Of a stretch of DNA of 64,000 bases, positions 10,664 to 22,325 are shown piece by piece (position 1 is the stretch's first letter; each line of letters begins with the position of its first letter). The notes beneath the pieces were generated by a model. It was given only the letters and a program-made list of their open reading frames with translations, ran no database searches and had not been told where the DNA came from. Source of the stretch: Triticum aestivum. Its lineage: Eukaryota; Streptophyta; Magnoliopsida; Poales; Poaceae. The stretch lies in the NCBI RefSeq assembly GCF_018294505.1, contig NC_057801.1:851691583-851755582 (forward strand), in the 5' to 3' direction. The position numbers and the translations under genes are program-made.

Positions 10664-11458
10664 GGCGGCGGCCTCCCGTGTTCTACTTCTCCTCGATGAT
10701 GGCGGCGGGCGCGGACGTGCTGGCCGCCACCTCGTCGACATCCGCGCAGCTCGCTTCTTTCTCTGCCTCGGGAGGCTACTTGGGCTAGCCGATGGAGGTG
10801 AAGTAGCACGCTGCCTCGCTCGTATCCACCGGGCTCAACGGGCCACCCAGTCGGCTTTTATGCCGGAGAACCGTTCTTCCTGCTCGTCGGATGCCATCGA
10901 AAGAGTGGAGAAAATGGTGGAAGGAAGAGATGGGGAGCGGCGGAGTGGTGCGATTCTTGCCTGGCATCTGGCCTCATTTAAATGGAGGGTGGACGGGAGG
11001 AGCTTGCCTGATGTTGTGTTTAATGCTGACCCGTTCGTGAATGGACATGTGGTCGGAGTAGGTTTCTCGGCTTCCACGTGCGTTTATGGAGACGTTTGAA
11101 TGCAGCAAGAATGCATGTTCAGCTGGGCGTGTAGCGGGCAGCGTCCTTAGCCGGCACGCCGCTTCAATAGTGGAGGCAGTGAGAGGTCGCGTTCGTCCTG
11201 AGCCTGGAGCGACGAGCTGTACAACGGCATGAATACGGGCAGCTGGCGACGAACGGGAAGCGCGGACGGGAGGGGGGGTTGGTGGGCCAGGGCGGTCAGA
11301 TGTGTGCGTGACAGCGGACCGGACTCCCCCTGTGTTTGTTTCCAGTTTGCGGGAAAAACACTTCTGAACCGCACAACAGACTGGTACAGGACCGCTTTGG
11401 ATGACTTTCATGGTCCACACTGATGCGGGAGGTTTGCGGGTCGGCGTTAAAGATGTCC
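10294..11458. mobile_element. Non-autonomous PIF/Harbinger-like DNA transposon
   Basis: Left end TGGCATCTTCAATGGTCACC. The right end, read inverted, is GGACATCTTTAACGCCGACC. TTA flanks both ends (10291-10293 and 11459-11461). Subterminal blocks also pair (CTCCCGCATC on the left, GATGCGGGAG at about 11422). It is 1165 bp with no transposase frame recognised. The superfamily call rests on the 3-bp TTA duplication. Confidence 0.6.
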
Positions 11459-11929
11459 TTAGATCGTTAACGTTTTTAATTTCTTTACAGAGGGAGTATA
11501 AGAGAGTACAACAGTGAATAATTAAAGTAGTCCAATGCACTAAACAAATACCAATTGAATGGCTAAACGGACACGTACGAGTCATACCTTCGATTTTGTG
11601 AGTGTTTTTTTTAATAAAAGAGGGGCCTCCCTCCGGTTTCATTAACGAAACCAAACCCGGGCACATAAGCATCCACCACTGCTAGGCAGGTTCAATAAAA
11701 AAAGCGCAAGGAGTTCTCACGGCAGCTAAAACCATATTACAGGGGGAAAAGACTACCCAAAAATATGACAACTCTAAAAGCCACAGACAAGTTTATCATA
11801 ATAGAACAGACGCTCAAGGTGGAGGAGGAGGAAAAAGATGGGGAGATGTGCGATGGCATGAGGGAAAGGGAAGGAGAGGTAAGGGACATCCACAACATTG
11901 AAAGAGAGGGCACAAGGGCTGGTGGAGAT

Positions 11930-13110
11930 TTTCCTTTTTCCCCTCCCCATACCGATTTGCCTCCACGTGCAACAGGGAGGGATCCCTTGCCATCGCCGTC
12001 GTCGCCCCCAGAGGGCATGGCCGGGCAAAGCCCGGCCAGCCGCCGGCGGCAGGGATCTCGCGTCTCCATGCGCGGGCTCTCGGCACGGGGCAATGCATTT
12101 GTGTCCTAGGTGTGGCGCTGGGACACGGTGGCACGCCAATGCGGGTTGGCATTGGTGATGTGGCGATGGTGTGAAAGGCGGTGGCTGATGTGGCACCGCC
12201 ACGGTCAAATCTGGCCATCCGCGAGGTGCATCTCGAGTGCGGCATGGGTGCCGGCGTCCACCCCTACCATGGCTCTCGGCTGGTGGAGGTGGAGGCGCAA
12301 CATGGACGGTGGATTTCCCCTCCTATGTTTGTGCGGTTCAATCCACGATGCGTTGGTGGACGGCCGGTGGTGGAAGGTGCATTCCATGGAGAGAGGCATG
12401 TGTGTGTTGTGGTGTCGAGTTGTATTTGATGGGTTGTATAGTCATTGCGTTATCTATAAATCGGGGCGAGAGTTGATGGCTCCATAATTTTGCACTTTTA
12501 ATTGGGTGTATTGATCATATTTTTAAAGGGTGTTTGTCGGCTTTTGCCTTTTTTACTAATGATAACACTTCGAGAATAAATAATCCTTGTTTCTTGTTGT
12601 GCATGTCCAAACCTTTTAACTAACGATAACACTTTGAATTCAAGAACGAAGAATCCTTTGAGCTGTGCTACTTAATATACAGAGCTTTTGGCCTTCTTGA
12701 AAGAAAATACTTCCCCTGTAATGAAATATAAAAGCGGTTAAGGCATCTTCAATGGTCACCCGTAAATTTTCTCCCGCATTCATCCGCGGACAGGGGTGGA
12801 CCAATCTGCGGACACGAATATGGGAGGCCGCCATCCAACCATAGTTGCACACATTGGAAACTCTTTCAACAAAACCGGATTTAATTCGTGCAAACTCGAC
12901 CAGATTTCATACAAACATGACGGGTTTCATACAAACCGGGCGAAAACAGTTACATTTTGGACATATGTTGAACTGAAAAGGTAAAACTATGTGCACGTAC
13001 GGCCGCCCGGACCATGGAGGGTGTCCAGGATGGTTTGAGATAAAGACCGGACAGGTCACCAGCTGTGCAAGCCGGTGACGCGCCAGCAGTGACCTTCATG
13101 GGATACAAGC
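11930..13110 (+). repeat. 1.19-kb direct repeat, copy 2
   Basis: Second copy of the 9472-10663 segment. It includes the first 370 bp of the Harbinger-like element and stops abruptly at GGGATACAAGC inside that element, so the right half of the transposon is absent here. Confidence 0.92.
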
Positions 13111-13360
13111 AGAAAACTAAAAAATTCTATAGATGTTTCCGCAACACGATCTTTGTTACGGAAAGTATTATATAACAAACTCTGTTGCAAAAAAAATCTA
13201 CAGACGTTTCTGTCTTGTTGCAGAAAACTAAAGAAGAAGAAGTTTTGCAACATGAGTCTTGTTGCAGAAAATTGTAGAAGATAAGGTTTCGCAATAAGGT
13301 CTAGGAAATCAGAGAAGAACAGATCTTGTAACAAGTGCGTCGTTGCAGGAAATTAGAGAG
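13111..13360. repeat. Degenerate short repeats with a GTTGCAGAAAA core
   Basis: The motif TTGCAGAAAA or TTGCAAAAAA recurs about every 30-60 bp, mixed with AACA/GTTGC words. This pattern is typical of transposon interiors, but no terminal repeats were found. Identity unknown. Confidence 0.4.
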
Positions 13361-13796
13361 GAGGATTGAACGGCTCACATCACGCATCGAATGGCTCGCG
13401 AGACGCTTGTTTCTGCAACTCGACCGTTGTTTCAGGAATTAATGAGTCAGGGAAGGAGACCGAGCCGCACGCCAAAAGTAGATCGGACGGCTGCACGCAC
13501 GTACATCGAACGGCTGTCGAGGTGACGGATGTTCCATACGGATCACCTTTTTATTTAGGACTACTTGCTTATTATTTATTTATTTATTTATTGGAGAAAT
13601 TTAGGAGTACTTGCTAGGCCGTACTGTAATTGGATTCAGAGCCGACAGCGGAGGCCTTGTCCGAGATGGAATTGAATTGTAGGAGTCCAGGTCCAGCTCT
13701 TAATTTGCCCAAGGCGGCCCTGCACTTAATTTGCAGACATCCCTCAGAAAAGAAAGAAAAACTTAATTTGCAGGCAGGAACAAATCCAAGGGATCG

Positions 13797-15692
13797 ATGG
13801 CGGCGGAAGAGACGACGGCGATGGAGATGGTGGCGCTGCGGAGCCAGGAGGGCGTGGATTTCGTGGTTCCCGCGGAGGAGGCGAGGGTGTCCACCTTCTT
13901 ACGTCGCAGGATGGAGCTCGACCGCGACAACTACATCGTCCCCGCCGACGGCGACGACACCAAGTACACCCACATCTTACTCCGCTCCATCCGAGCCGAC
14001 GTCCTACCCAAGGTTATGCACTACTGCAAGAGGCACGCCATTGCCACCGACGACGACCGGGCCCTCAGCGACTGGGACGCGGAGTTCGTCGGCATCGTCG
14101 ACCTCGACACCCTCTACGATCTCATCCTGGTGATTCATTAATCAATTTGTTTCCACTCCATCTCTTCTCCAATCACACAATTCCCAATTAATTAATCATG
14201 TGCTTGCTTGCATCATATTGTTTCTTCAACTCTTGAGTTTTTTTTTTGTTGAGACAATTCAACTTTTGAGCTTTGAAGCATATATTGATCGTGTTATGTA
14301 CTATTATAAATCGCAGGCTTCGGAGAAGCTCGAGGTCCGAGGGCTCCTCGGTCTGGCCTGCCGGGCCCTCGCCGACAAGATCAAGGGGAAGTCCCCACGC
14401 GAGACCTGCCATATCCTCGACATCAAGGGCGTCTTCGACGACGCTAATCATGACCTCAAGTTGGTGGAGAAGGCGTTGGCGGCTCTTAACATAGTCCGTT
14501 GCCAAGACTTCACCCAATACGAACCCAAGCTCAACGCTTTCAAGTGTAGTCGATACCACAACTTTGAGAACCTAGCTTTCTTCGACTTCGACAAAGAGTG
14601 TGAGTGTTCAATTTTCGGTCACCATCATCAAACTTCTTCTTCTTCTAGGTCTCCACTGCACGACACAATATCAATATATAAGTATGCATGTGTTACATGT
14701 TGGTTTTGATTTGTGATCATGGCTTTTTTTTATTCATGTGCAGCTAGCTTCCAACGTGGCCCGCCGCTCCACAAGTTACCTTCACCCGAGTCGATCCAGC
14801 GATATTGCCTCAATGTCATTTCTGTCAAGGCGCGTGAATCGGATGTTGGCTACCCGATCAGTGTGTTTGGAACCGTTATAGCGAGGGACTATGTCGACTA
14901 CAGATGCGTCTATTTGTTTAGGCGTGAAAGGGATGATCCCCAGCTCATCAGCTCTCCGGTATGTACCTTGGTCTCTGTTCCTTGCCTTGTTAATTGTTGC
15001 TTATTATATCATTCCACCGTTTTTTGCTCGGAAATGTAAGGCGTGTTTGACATGTTTTCTTTGCCTGAACCCTTTTGCAGGATGATATGTTATCTTTGAT
15101 AGATCCATGTCGAGCGCTTGTTCCAATAGACAACGTTTATTTTGAGACTAATTTAAAGATCATGTGTGATGGAGGGGAAGATAGAGTTTTCAGTAAAGGC
15201 ATAACGGAATTCAATTGGGTTTGCATCCCTACATACAGGCAAACCATGACGGTCAGCGTGTACAGTTTCCTGAGTGATGTGAAGTTTTTATGTGCACTGG
15301 TTTACCAACCCGTGGAAGTCACCATTGCAATCAGTGTTTTGAAGGGCCCATGTAATATTTCAAGAGTAGCCGCTTCGACTCCCGGAAACTTCAAGGATCA
15401 TATCGTTCTATACGAATCAGCGGGCAGTCCGATGGTAGTCAGCGATGGTGACTCCATCCCGTTAACTCGGAGCGTGGTAGCTATCTCGCTAGATCAGAAG
15501 TTGGCGCTCTTCCTTGTTGGTGGTGACGCGTGTGAACACCTTGCCCTCACTCTAGGACCTTCGGATCAAGTGCTTATTTGCAAGATGGGTTGTGCGGTGC
15601 TGGAGGTAATAGTTGGTTGGACATATGTGCCGGAAAGAGAGAGGCCTAATATGTTTAAGGTTATTGGAAAACATACACGCCTCTTGCTGTGA
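13797..15692 (+). CDS. SKP1-like protein fused to a C-terminal DUF6598-type domain
   Basis: Four exons: 13797-14129, 14317-14599, 14744-14958, 15081-15692. All introns are GT-AG, phases agree, and the product is 480 residues. Residues 10-110 match the SKP1 POZ fold (VALRSQEGVDFVVPAEEA, VLPKVMHYCKRHA, WDAEFVGIVDLDTLYDLIL). Exon 2 continues the SKP1 C-terminal dimerisation region (KLEVRGLLGLACRALADKIK, SPRETCHILDIKGVF). The usual terminal WAFE signature is absent. From about residue 206 the protein changes to a grass DUF6598-like domain (IQRYCLNVISVKA, YPISVFGTVIARDYVDYRC, LIDPCRALVPIDNVYFETNLKI). SKP1 normally bridges Cullin1 to F-box proteins in an SCF ubiquitin ligase; whether this one still binds either partner is unknown. 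The SKP1 part is divergent and acidic/aspartate-rich at its F-box side. I name the second domain from memory. Confidence 0.85.
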
Positions 15693-17265
15693 GAAGGTAT
15701 GGCGCCGATGGAGGCCACGTATTAGTTGTTTGTATAGTTGTGGTACTCCTTCAGTTAGAAGATGTAAGGCGTTACGTAATTTTGTTTTAGATGTAACATA
15801 ATTTTGTATTAGATGTAAGGCGTTATGTGAGATGATTCCACGAAATGTAATTGGAGGTACCGTGAGCTTTTTGTTCATCAAAAAATTATGGTTTGCAAAG
15901 CATGAAATCAACATAGATCAATATGCATATACATACTGTAGAGAAGTGTTGTGGCATTGTGGGTCTTGACTACTATACATACTAGCATCGTAGCTAGATT
16001 GCACTTTAGAGTGCTCTCAACAACTTGGATTCATATAGATAAAGGTATTGCACAAAATGAAACGAATTGCATATATAGAGAGAGATTAAAGCCTGCAATA
16101 GTTTGCAAATATAATTACTATGTTGCAAGAGAAAAGTAGAAGAAACACACGGGCAACCAAATATGAAAGGAAATTCATGGAAAGTGGAAGTCCAGACAAA
16201 AGGACATGTTATTAGATCATACACATACATACCCACACAATCTTAACTAGCTAGCAGGTTCCATAGTCCAATGTTGAAGTCCACGTGTCACTTTTCAAAT
16301 AACTTTCATCAAACGCAAACCTAGCGCAGGCGATTGGACACACACAAACAATTGCCACCGTCGACAAATGGGTGGGCAAGAGAAGGGGAAGAGGAAGAAG
16401 GAAACATGAAGAAGGATAGGCGAGACAAGGTCAATGGCAAATGGTACATACAATGCATAATGAGTAGCGTGTGTCGAGTCGGGCATAGAGCCATGTCTGG
16501 TCAAGGCGTTGAAGCACTCCCTCCGGCTTGATGCCCCCGATAGCGACAACAAGCTAATACGACTTGTACAAAGAGAGGGTGGAGGAGGACGAGGGCGTGA
16601 GAGGAAGGCAGTTTGCAAATAAAAGCCAAGAGAAAGGTCACGCTCGTCATTGAATTGAAGAAGAAAAAAAGTATGATTACAATGAATTGGTTAGAGGATG
16701 TGCCTTTTATTTGATTTGATTTGATTTGATTTAAAAAAAAAGGAAGAAGCAAAAGCAATATATATGTTGATACCTTTGTATGTATGGTGTTGAATGAATG
16801 ACAGCGATGCATCACCTCACCTTCATCATCATCCACTACGAGCTAGGACCCAACCCAATTCCGATCCGATCCCATCCATTCATCGAAGCTTCAAGAAAAG
16901 TCTCCTCGTGTCAACATCCTCTACTACTTTATATGTTTTTCATTTTTTTTATATTAAAAGTGTGCTCAATCATTCATTCAACTTTATTTTTTGAGCAGCT
17001 TTATATCCAGGGCGGCTGCATATACTACTGTACTGCACTGCACAAAACTGGAATGAGCCAAATATTTACGACACATGGATCATTAGATGTGAAATTTTCT
17101 TTTTATCACTGTTGGAGAAGAACAAAGTTTGAAAAGAAATAAAGAAGGATTACATATCTTTCATATCTTGTTTCTCCTTGAGTAGTATACTGGAGTGGAG
17201 TAGAGGCTACCGTGGCACTAGGAGTTTTTCTTACTTCATTCTTCAGCTACAAAAACTGAAATTAA
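15693..17265. other. Intergenic region between SKP1-like and CCCH genes
   Basis: Contains the 3' region of the SKP1-DUF6598 gene (duplicated TAGATGTAAGGCGTTA words near 15770 and 15815) and the 3' region of the CCCH gene on its right. A GATTT tandem run lies near 16710. No gene was recognised. Confidence 0.4.
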
Positions 17266-18798
17266 CTAGGCGACCATCTGCTCCAGGTCCGACCACCGCG
17301 CCGCCAGCATGTCGCTGCCGCCGTCGTTCAGCCACGACGAGTACATGTCCTCCTGCCCCCTGCTGCTGTTGCTGCTTCTGACCCCGAAAGACGTGGACCT
17401 GCGCAGCTCCGCGCCCTGCACGCCCCAGTCCAGCTTCCCGTCCGGCGACCCCCAGTCCGCCAGCATGGACGACGCCGCCGCCGGGGACGCGAACGACCGC
17501 GCCTGAGATGCCGGAGAGCGGTGCACGAAGGTCTGGCTCCGGTTGGTGAAGGCCGCGGCGCGGGCGCTCAGCCCTCCTCCCATGGGCGGCTTGGTTGTGC
17601 TGCCGCGCGCGCTGCTCTGTTGTTGCTGCTGCTGCTGCTGAAGCTGGTGGTGCTGCAGGGAGGAGAGCGCCTGGACGTAGGCGGCGACGAGGTCGGGCGA
17701 GTAGTCCGGCGGGGAGTTGGCCCTGGCCATCATCATCCTGCGCGCGTACTGGCTGTCGGCGTCGAAGTCGAGCTCCCGCGAGCTGAGCGACGCCGTGAGC
17801 GCCGGCCTTGTAGTTGTAGAGAAGGAGCGCGGCGGCGGCGAAGAGGAGGAGCTCGGGGACGGCGATGCCATGGAGGCGGCGGAGGGGTTGACGGCCCGGA
17901 GCTGGCGGGCGCCGTGCGCGAAGAAGCAGATGCGGCGGGGGCATCCGACCTCGTCCTTGCAGAGCCTGGTGCGGTACTGCGCCGGGTGGAGCCATGACTC
18001 GAAGACGCCGTGCGCGTACTCGCAGGCGTCGCCCTTGCGGCATGCCTGCGGGTCGCGGCGGAAGTCCGGGCAGGGGACGCAGGAGTAGGGCACGCGGCGC
18101 GGGTCGCGGCGGCGCGCGTTCTCGCCCGGGTGGGCGAAGGGGCACTCGGTCCAGTCGTGCGTGTAGGCGCGGGAGCACGGGTTGACCTTGAAGCTGTACA
18201 TGCGGAAGTCGTCGGTGGCGAAGACGCCCGCGTTGATGTCCTCCGTCTGGGCCAAGTCCGAATAGTCCTTGTTGGTGGTGGTCTTCCTGGTGGTGGCCTC
18301 CGGCGGCGAGGAGGAATCGGGATGTTGTTGTTTCTTGGTGGGGCTGGCGGGGAGTCTGGTGGTTTGATGGCGGTGGTCGAGAGCGAGGAGGGAGTCGGCG
18401 GACGCTCCGGCGGTGAGGAGGAGGCGGGCGGCGTGGGGCGCGGAGGGTGCGCGGCCGGCGTGGGCGAGGAGGAGCGGGGTGGCGCCGTCGGAGGCGGAGG
18501 CGCGGGCGGCCTCGGAGGGGGCGATGGAGAGGACGTAGGAGAGGACGGCGGTGCTGCCGTAGAGCGCGGCGACCATGGCGGGGGTGCGGAGGTGGAGCGC
18601 CAGATGGTGGGTGGTCCTGGTCTTGGCTGTCTTGGGCGAAGGGCCGTACCACGGGGATGCGGCGACGAGGGAGAGGTTGTCGTCCTGGACGGCCCGGCGG
18701 AAGGCGGGCAGGTCGTCGGCGGCGGCCAGGTCGAGCAGGTAGGATGAGGGCTGGGGATGGTCGTGGGTGGCCATGGCGTTGCGGAGGCCCGGGCACAT
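17266..18798 (-). CDS. Ankyrin and tandem CCCH zinc-finger protein (RR-TZF family)
   Basis: Intronless, 510 residues. The start [15 protein letters not shown] lies about 110 bp downstream of a TATATAA box. Residues 18-140 form degenerate ankyrin repeats. The plant-specific arginine-rich region has C208, H214, C219 and H223. Finger 1 uses C243, C253, C259 and H263; finger 2 uses C280, C286, C291 and H295 (C-x5-C-x4-C-x3-H). Finger 1 has nine residues between its first two cysteines, where the family usually has seven or eight. A polyglutamine stretch (CAG-rich, about 17620-17643) and a serine-rich tail follow. Family members bind AU-rich mRNA, shuttle to processing or stress granules and act in stress and hormone responses; the role here is inferred from the family. 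A later in-frame Met (residue 9) is an alternative start. Confidence 0.92.
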   Translation of the reverse strand: MCPGLRNAMATHDHPQPSSYLLDLAAADDLPAFRRAVQDDNLSLVAASPWYGPSPKTAKTRTTHHLALHLRTPAMVAALYGSTAVLSYVLSIAPSEAARASASDGATPLLLAHAGRAPSAPHAARLLLTAGASADSLLALDHRHQTTRLPASPTKKQQHPDSSSPPEATTRKTTTNKDYSDLAQTEDINAGVFATDDFRMYSFKVNPCSRAYTHDWTECPFAHPGENARRRDPRRVPYSCVPCPDFRRDPQACRKGDACEYAHGVFESWLHPAQYRTRLCKDEVGCPRRICFFAHGARQLRAVNPSAASMASPSPSSSSSPPPRSFSTTTRPALTASLSSRELDFDADSQYARRMMMARANSPPDYSPDLVAAYVQALSSLQHHQLQQQQQQQQSSARGSTTKPPMGGGLSARAAAFTNRSQTFVHRSPASQARSFASPAAASSMLADWGSPDGKLDWGVQGAELRRSTSFGVRSSNSSRGQEDMYSSWLNDGGSDMLAARWSDLEQMVA

Positions 18799-18905
18799 GG
18801 TTGCTTGGCTTCCTTGGTTTTGGTTTGCTTGGTGGTGGAAGGAAGGCGAGGAGAGGTGGGATGATGGATGAGTGGATGGTGTCCGTTGAGGATGGATGGG
18901 GTGAA

Positions 18906-18914
18906 GATTATATA
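18906..18914 (-). promoter_or_regulatory. TATA box of the CCCH zinc-finger gene
   Basis: Minus strand GTCTATATAATCTT, about 110 bp upstream of the ATG at 18798. Position and sequence fit a core promoter. Confidence 0.6.
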
Positions 18915-19446
18915 GACGGCACACGCACACGCACACGGGTGGGGCTGTCGTCGTCGTCGGGAAGGAGGGGCGAGGGGAGGCTTCCTTGACCGCGTGCGGG
19001 TGCTCATTTTGGGCGTGCGTGATGCTTCCCTGCACCTGCACCTGCTCGCGGCCACGGTAGCTCAGTGCCTGGGTCACTCTCACCCACTGGGAGGAGAGGG
19101 TGAGGTCGCGGCAGCTGCTGCTTTGCTTCCTTTCTTCTTCCTCCTCAGTCCTCATCCTCTCCTCTTGCTTGCAAGTTGCAAGCTGATGGTGAGCATTGAC
19201 CCTTTGACTCTTTGACCCGCTCTTCCTTCCTTCCATACGACCAGACCTCGTTTCTTTCTTTCTTTGGAGCATGAGGGAGCTTGACCAGTCAACGCTCAAG
19301 CCTACCACTAATACTAATAACTAACAAGAGGCAGCTTCACACAACTCATTGCCACTAAGTAGATCTTTTCAACCACCAACAGCATCTTACTAATTCCATC
19401 TTCTTCTTCAACACACCAACAACATTCATTCCATGACTAACAACTA

Positions 19447-19510
19447 CTCCCTCCGTCCCATAATGTAAGACGTGTCAAAAAAAATGTCTTACATTATGGG
19501 ACGGAGGGAG
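19447..19510. mobile_element. Stowaway MITE (64 bp)
   Basis: Near-perfect hairpin: CTCCCTCCGTCCCATAATGT at one end and its reverse complement at the other, flanked by TA. It lies upstream of the CCCH gene. Confidence 0.92.
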
Positions 19511-19957
19511 TAATTATCTCCTCAACACATTCATACTCCACACTCAACCTATTCTGATGATAATACTAGCGCAACCCCTCCTCCCTCCCTCCCATGGCGC
19601 CCGGGAGAACCCTAGCCGCCACCTCCCCTCACCCCCTCTCTCCACCCTCCTCCCTCGCAAGCCCGCAAGGGTGGCTGTGGGGTCTTCCTTTCCCTTCCAG
19701 GCGGGATCTAGGGCTGGCATGGGTCTGCTGCTTGTCTGGAGGTGCTGGCCTATGGCGGGAGAAGCGGTGCAGCGGTCGGGTGGCGTCACGACGGCAGCGA
19801 TGTAGGTGAGTCAGATCGGGCATCTCCGGTCAGATTTGGTGGTGCGTGCCGGAGGGACGGCGGTGGAGGCTGCCTAAGGTGTGGCTTCAACCAAACACTA
19901 ATCTAAGTTGGTCAAACTTGTCTAACCTTAGATGTGGCAATCTTTTGCAATCTTAGG

Positions 19958-20229
19958 ACATGTACAATGGTACTATCTTAAGAGTGCCACGTAGGATAGA
20001 CGATGAGGTGGAGGAGCAAGAACTCATAAGAAAAGTTTTGTGTTCTCTTACTATTATTTAAGAGAAGACAAGAAGTGATCTCTTAGCACAATATGTCTCA
20101 CCACATTTTTAGGAATTGCTAGTTATTGAAGATAAGGCTAAGAGATGACCCATTGTAGACAAATTTTTTTGTCATCTCTAAATTACATGCAAGACTTAAG
20201 ATAAGACTATCTTATCAACCATTGTACAT
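19958..20229. mobile_element. MITE with ATGTACAATGGT termini
   Basis: Left end ACATGTACAATGGTACTATC and right end ACCATTGTACAT with an inner GATAAGATAGT arm form terminal inverted repeats around about 270 bp of AT-rich DNA. No clear target duplication was resolved, so the superfamily is left open. Confidence 0.65.
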
Positions 20230-21500
20230 TTTTTTTCGAAAAGGAGGAATACCCCCGGCCTCTGCATCTGGATGATGCATACGGCCAATTTATTAATTAT
20301 TAACACAAGACCTTACAAAGTCGTACAACAGTAAGACCAAAGCCACCATCTTCGCAACCTCTGTCGCTACTCCTATCTAACTGATGAAGGGGCGCTGATG
20401 GTCTGGGCCTAATACCAAACAGACCTCGCAGCAAAACATAACATCTAAGACCTGAGGTCCCAACCAGGACGCCTGCCGGGTATGGGCACCCACCAGTCCG
20501 GCGTGCTCTTCAACCAGGACCCCTGCCGGGTATGAGGCCGCCGCAGCTACGTACCATCAATCCATCTTCAGAGTTGTACTGTTGCATGAACCGTGCCAGG
20601 TCTCTCTGCCATCGACGCCACCATCCTGCGCTCGTCCATCATAACACGCCCACCGGCGAAACCCCCACTGCTCCATGCCGCTGAGACTCGCCGTTGTCAA
20701 CGTGCCAGATGCCACGCCGCTCCTCCGACGCGAACACCAAAAACAGGAAACGCCCTAAAGATACAAGGGGCACTCTGCACAACATGAAAGCCGCCGCGAG
20801 CAGCTACAGAGAGCCAGCCGGCGGCCAAAGCCCCCACCTTCATGAGCCCACACCCGAGTCCTAGCTCCCCCAGGCAACGCCTCCAAGGAGGAGATGACGC
20901 CCATGGCGCAACCGCTGCCCAATCCAGGCCGGATTTTGGGTTTTCACCCGGGAGAGGACCGGAGGTGGCAAGAATAAGGACCACGACACCGCCTTCAGGA
21001 AGGATGCGTCGCCCGAAGCCGACGTCGCTGTCGAGCCGAACCAGCCGGCCTAGGATTTCCCCCGGTCCCAATCTGCACCACCATCCCCAGAAGCACCGGA
21101 ACCAGCAGCATCCACCGGCCTCAAGCGCAAAGGGGAAGGAGCGGGAACGAGGGAGCAGCAGGCCTCCAGATCTGGCGAGGACGAAGGCCCCCGAACTGCC
21201 GCCGCCAAGCGCCGACTCCCCACCACCCGAGCGGTCGAGGACGCCGGCAGAGTCCCCGCGCACACCGTCCAGGACGCGAACGGCGGCGCCGAACCAGCAA
21301 GGGGCCGCCGCCCCGTGGATCCGGATCTCCGCGAAGGAACGACGAAGGCCCCGCCGCCACCTTCCTCGGCAGCCGCGCGACACATCGGCGGCTCCTCTGG
21401 TGGCGACGAGGAGGAGAGGAAGGGGAGGGGAGGCCGGCGGCGGCGGCTAGGGTTAGTCGCCCGTGTCGCCCCTGTTGGAGCGACGCGGAGCCATTGAACA
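20230..21500 (-). mobile_element. GC-rich retroelement-like sequence, probably minus strand
   Basis: Read leftward, it starts GC-rich (AACCCTAGCCGCCGCCGCC near 21450) and ends AT-rich with a TTTCGAAAAAAA tail at about 20230, the layout of a retroposed element. A block CAACCAGGACSCCTGCCGGG occurs twice (about 20461 and 20512). A related tail starts at about 63650. Both strands are open for long distances because of base composition, but no known domain was seen. Confidence 0.4.
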
Positions 21501-22325
21501 TGTCCTTAGTCGCAAACCAAACATCCCCTATGTCTACAGCCGACTCGAGCGGATAAAAAGCGGATCAAGTCCACTACCCTTCAGCCAACAGGATCTTAAC
21601 TTGTATCTAGCAATATTGATAAAGTAGACTTTGTGGACCGGCTACGGACGATGTAATAGAGCCCAGCCTGAATTGAATTGACCAGTCAACGGTCAAGCCT
21701 ACCACTAATAACTAACAAGGTCACTAGTAGTGGATCTCTTGAGCTACCAGCGGCATCTTACTAATTCCATCCTCTTCAACACACCAACAACATTCATTCA
21801 TTCCATAACTAATTAGAATACTATGTTCCTATCTCTAGCTCTAGCTCTCTTCAACAACCACAAGACTCTTTACTAATCAATTCAAAAAATTGCTTTAACA
21901 CAAGTTTGATGCCATAACAGCATCTCTAACTCGACTAGGCTTACCATACTCATTTGTCTCACGCATGCAACCTTTACTACCCAATTCTCCCCAAATTGTC
22001 CTTTTTGTTCCGTTCGGAGTACGTACCTTATTTCCAATCAACTGGTCGATGCATCACAAAATAACCAGCTATAAATCATAATACAGTGGTACAATTAATT
22101 AATCTCAGGGAAAATTTGTTGTATCGTTGGTGCTTAAGCAAAACTTTCTTTAACCAGAGTAACAAGAGCCAAGACGACGGTAGTAAAAGCTCTTAGCTAG
22201 AGATATAGTATAATTAACACATGTTGCCGTTAAGCTCTCCCTCCTAAAGCAAAGACCAGGACACACTACTAGAAAACTAGGACATCACCATCATCAACAA
22301 AAGAGTAAGCCTGGCCTGCTTTTAA
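21501..22325. other. Intergenic region 3' of the DNAJC3-type gene
   Basis: AT-rich. A block GACCAGTCAACGGTCAAGCCTACC near 21678 resembles sequence at about 19284, upstream of the CCCH gene, so the two flanks share an older duplication. No gene was recognised. Confidence 0.35.

Noticed and set aside
9472..13110. The two 1.19-kb copies as LTRs of one retrotransposon
   Set aside because: No primer binding site, no polypurine tract and no target duplication; copy 1 runs on into a DNA transposon that copy 2 lacks.
17243..19055. Several long frames overlapping the CCCH gene in other frames and on the plus strand
   Set aside because: Arginine/proline-rich or glycine/valine-rich products caused by GC content; only the frame with ankyrin and CCCH residues is real.
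20842..21450. 202-codon Pro/Arg/Ser-rich plus-strand frame as a gene
   Set aside because: Low-complexity product, equally long frames on the other strand, and position inside a retroelement-like sequence.
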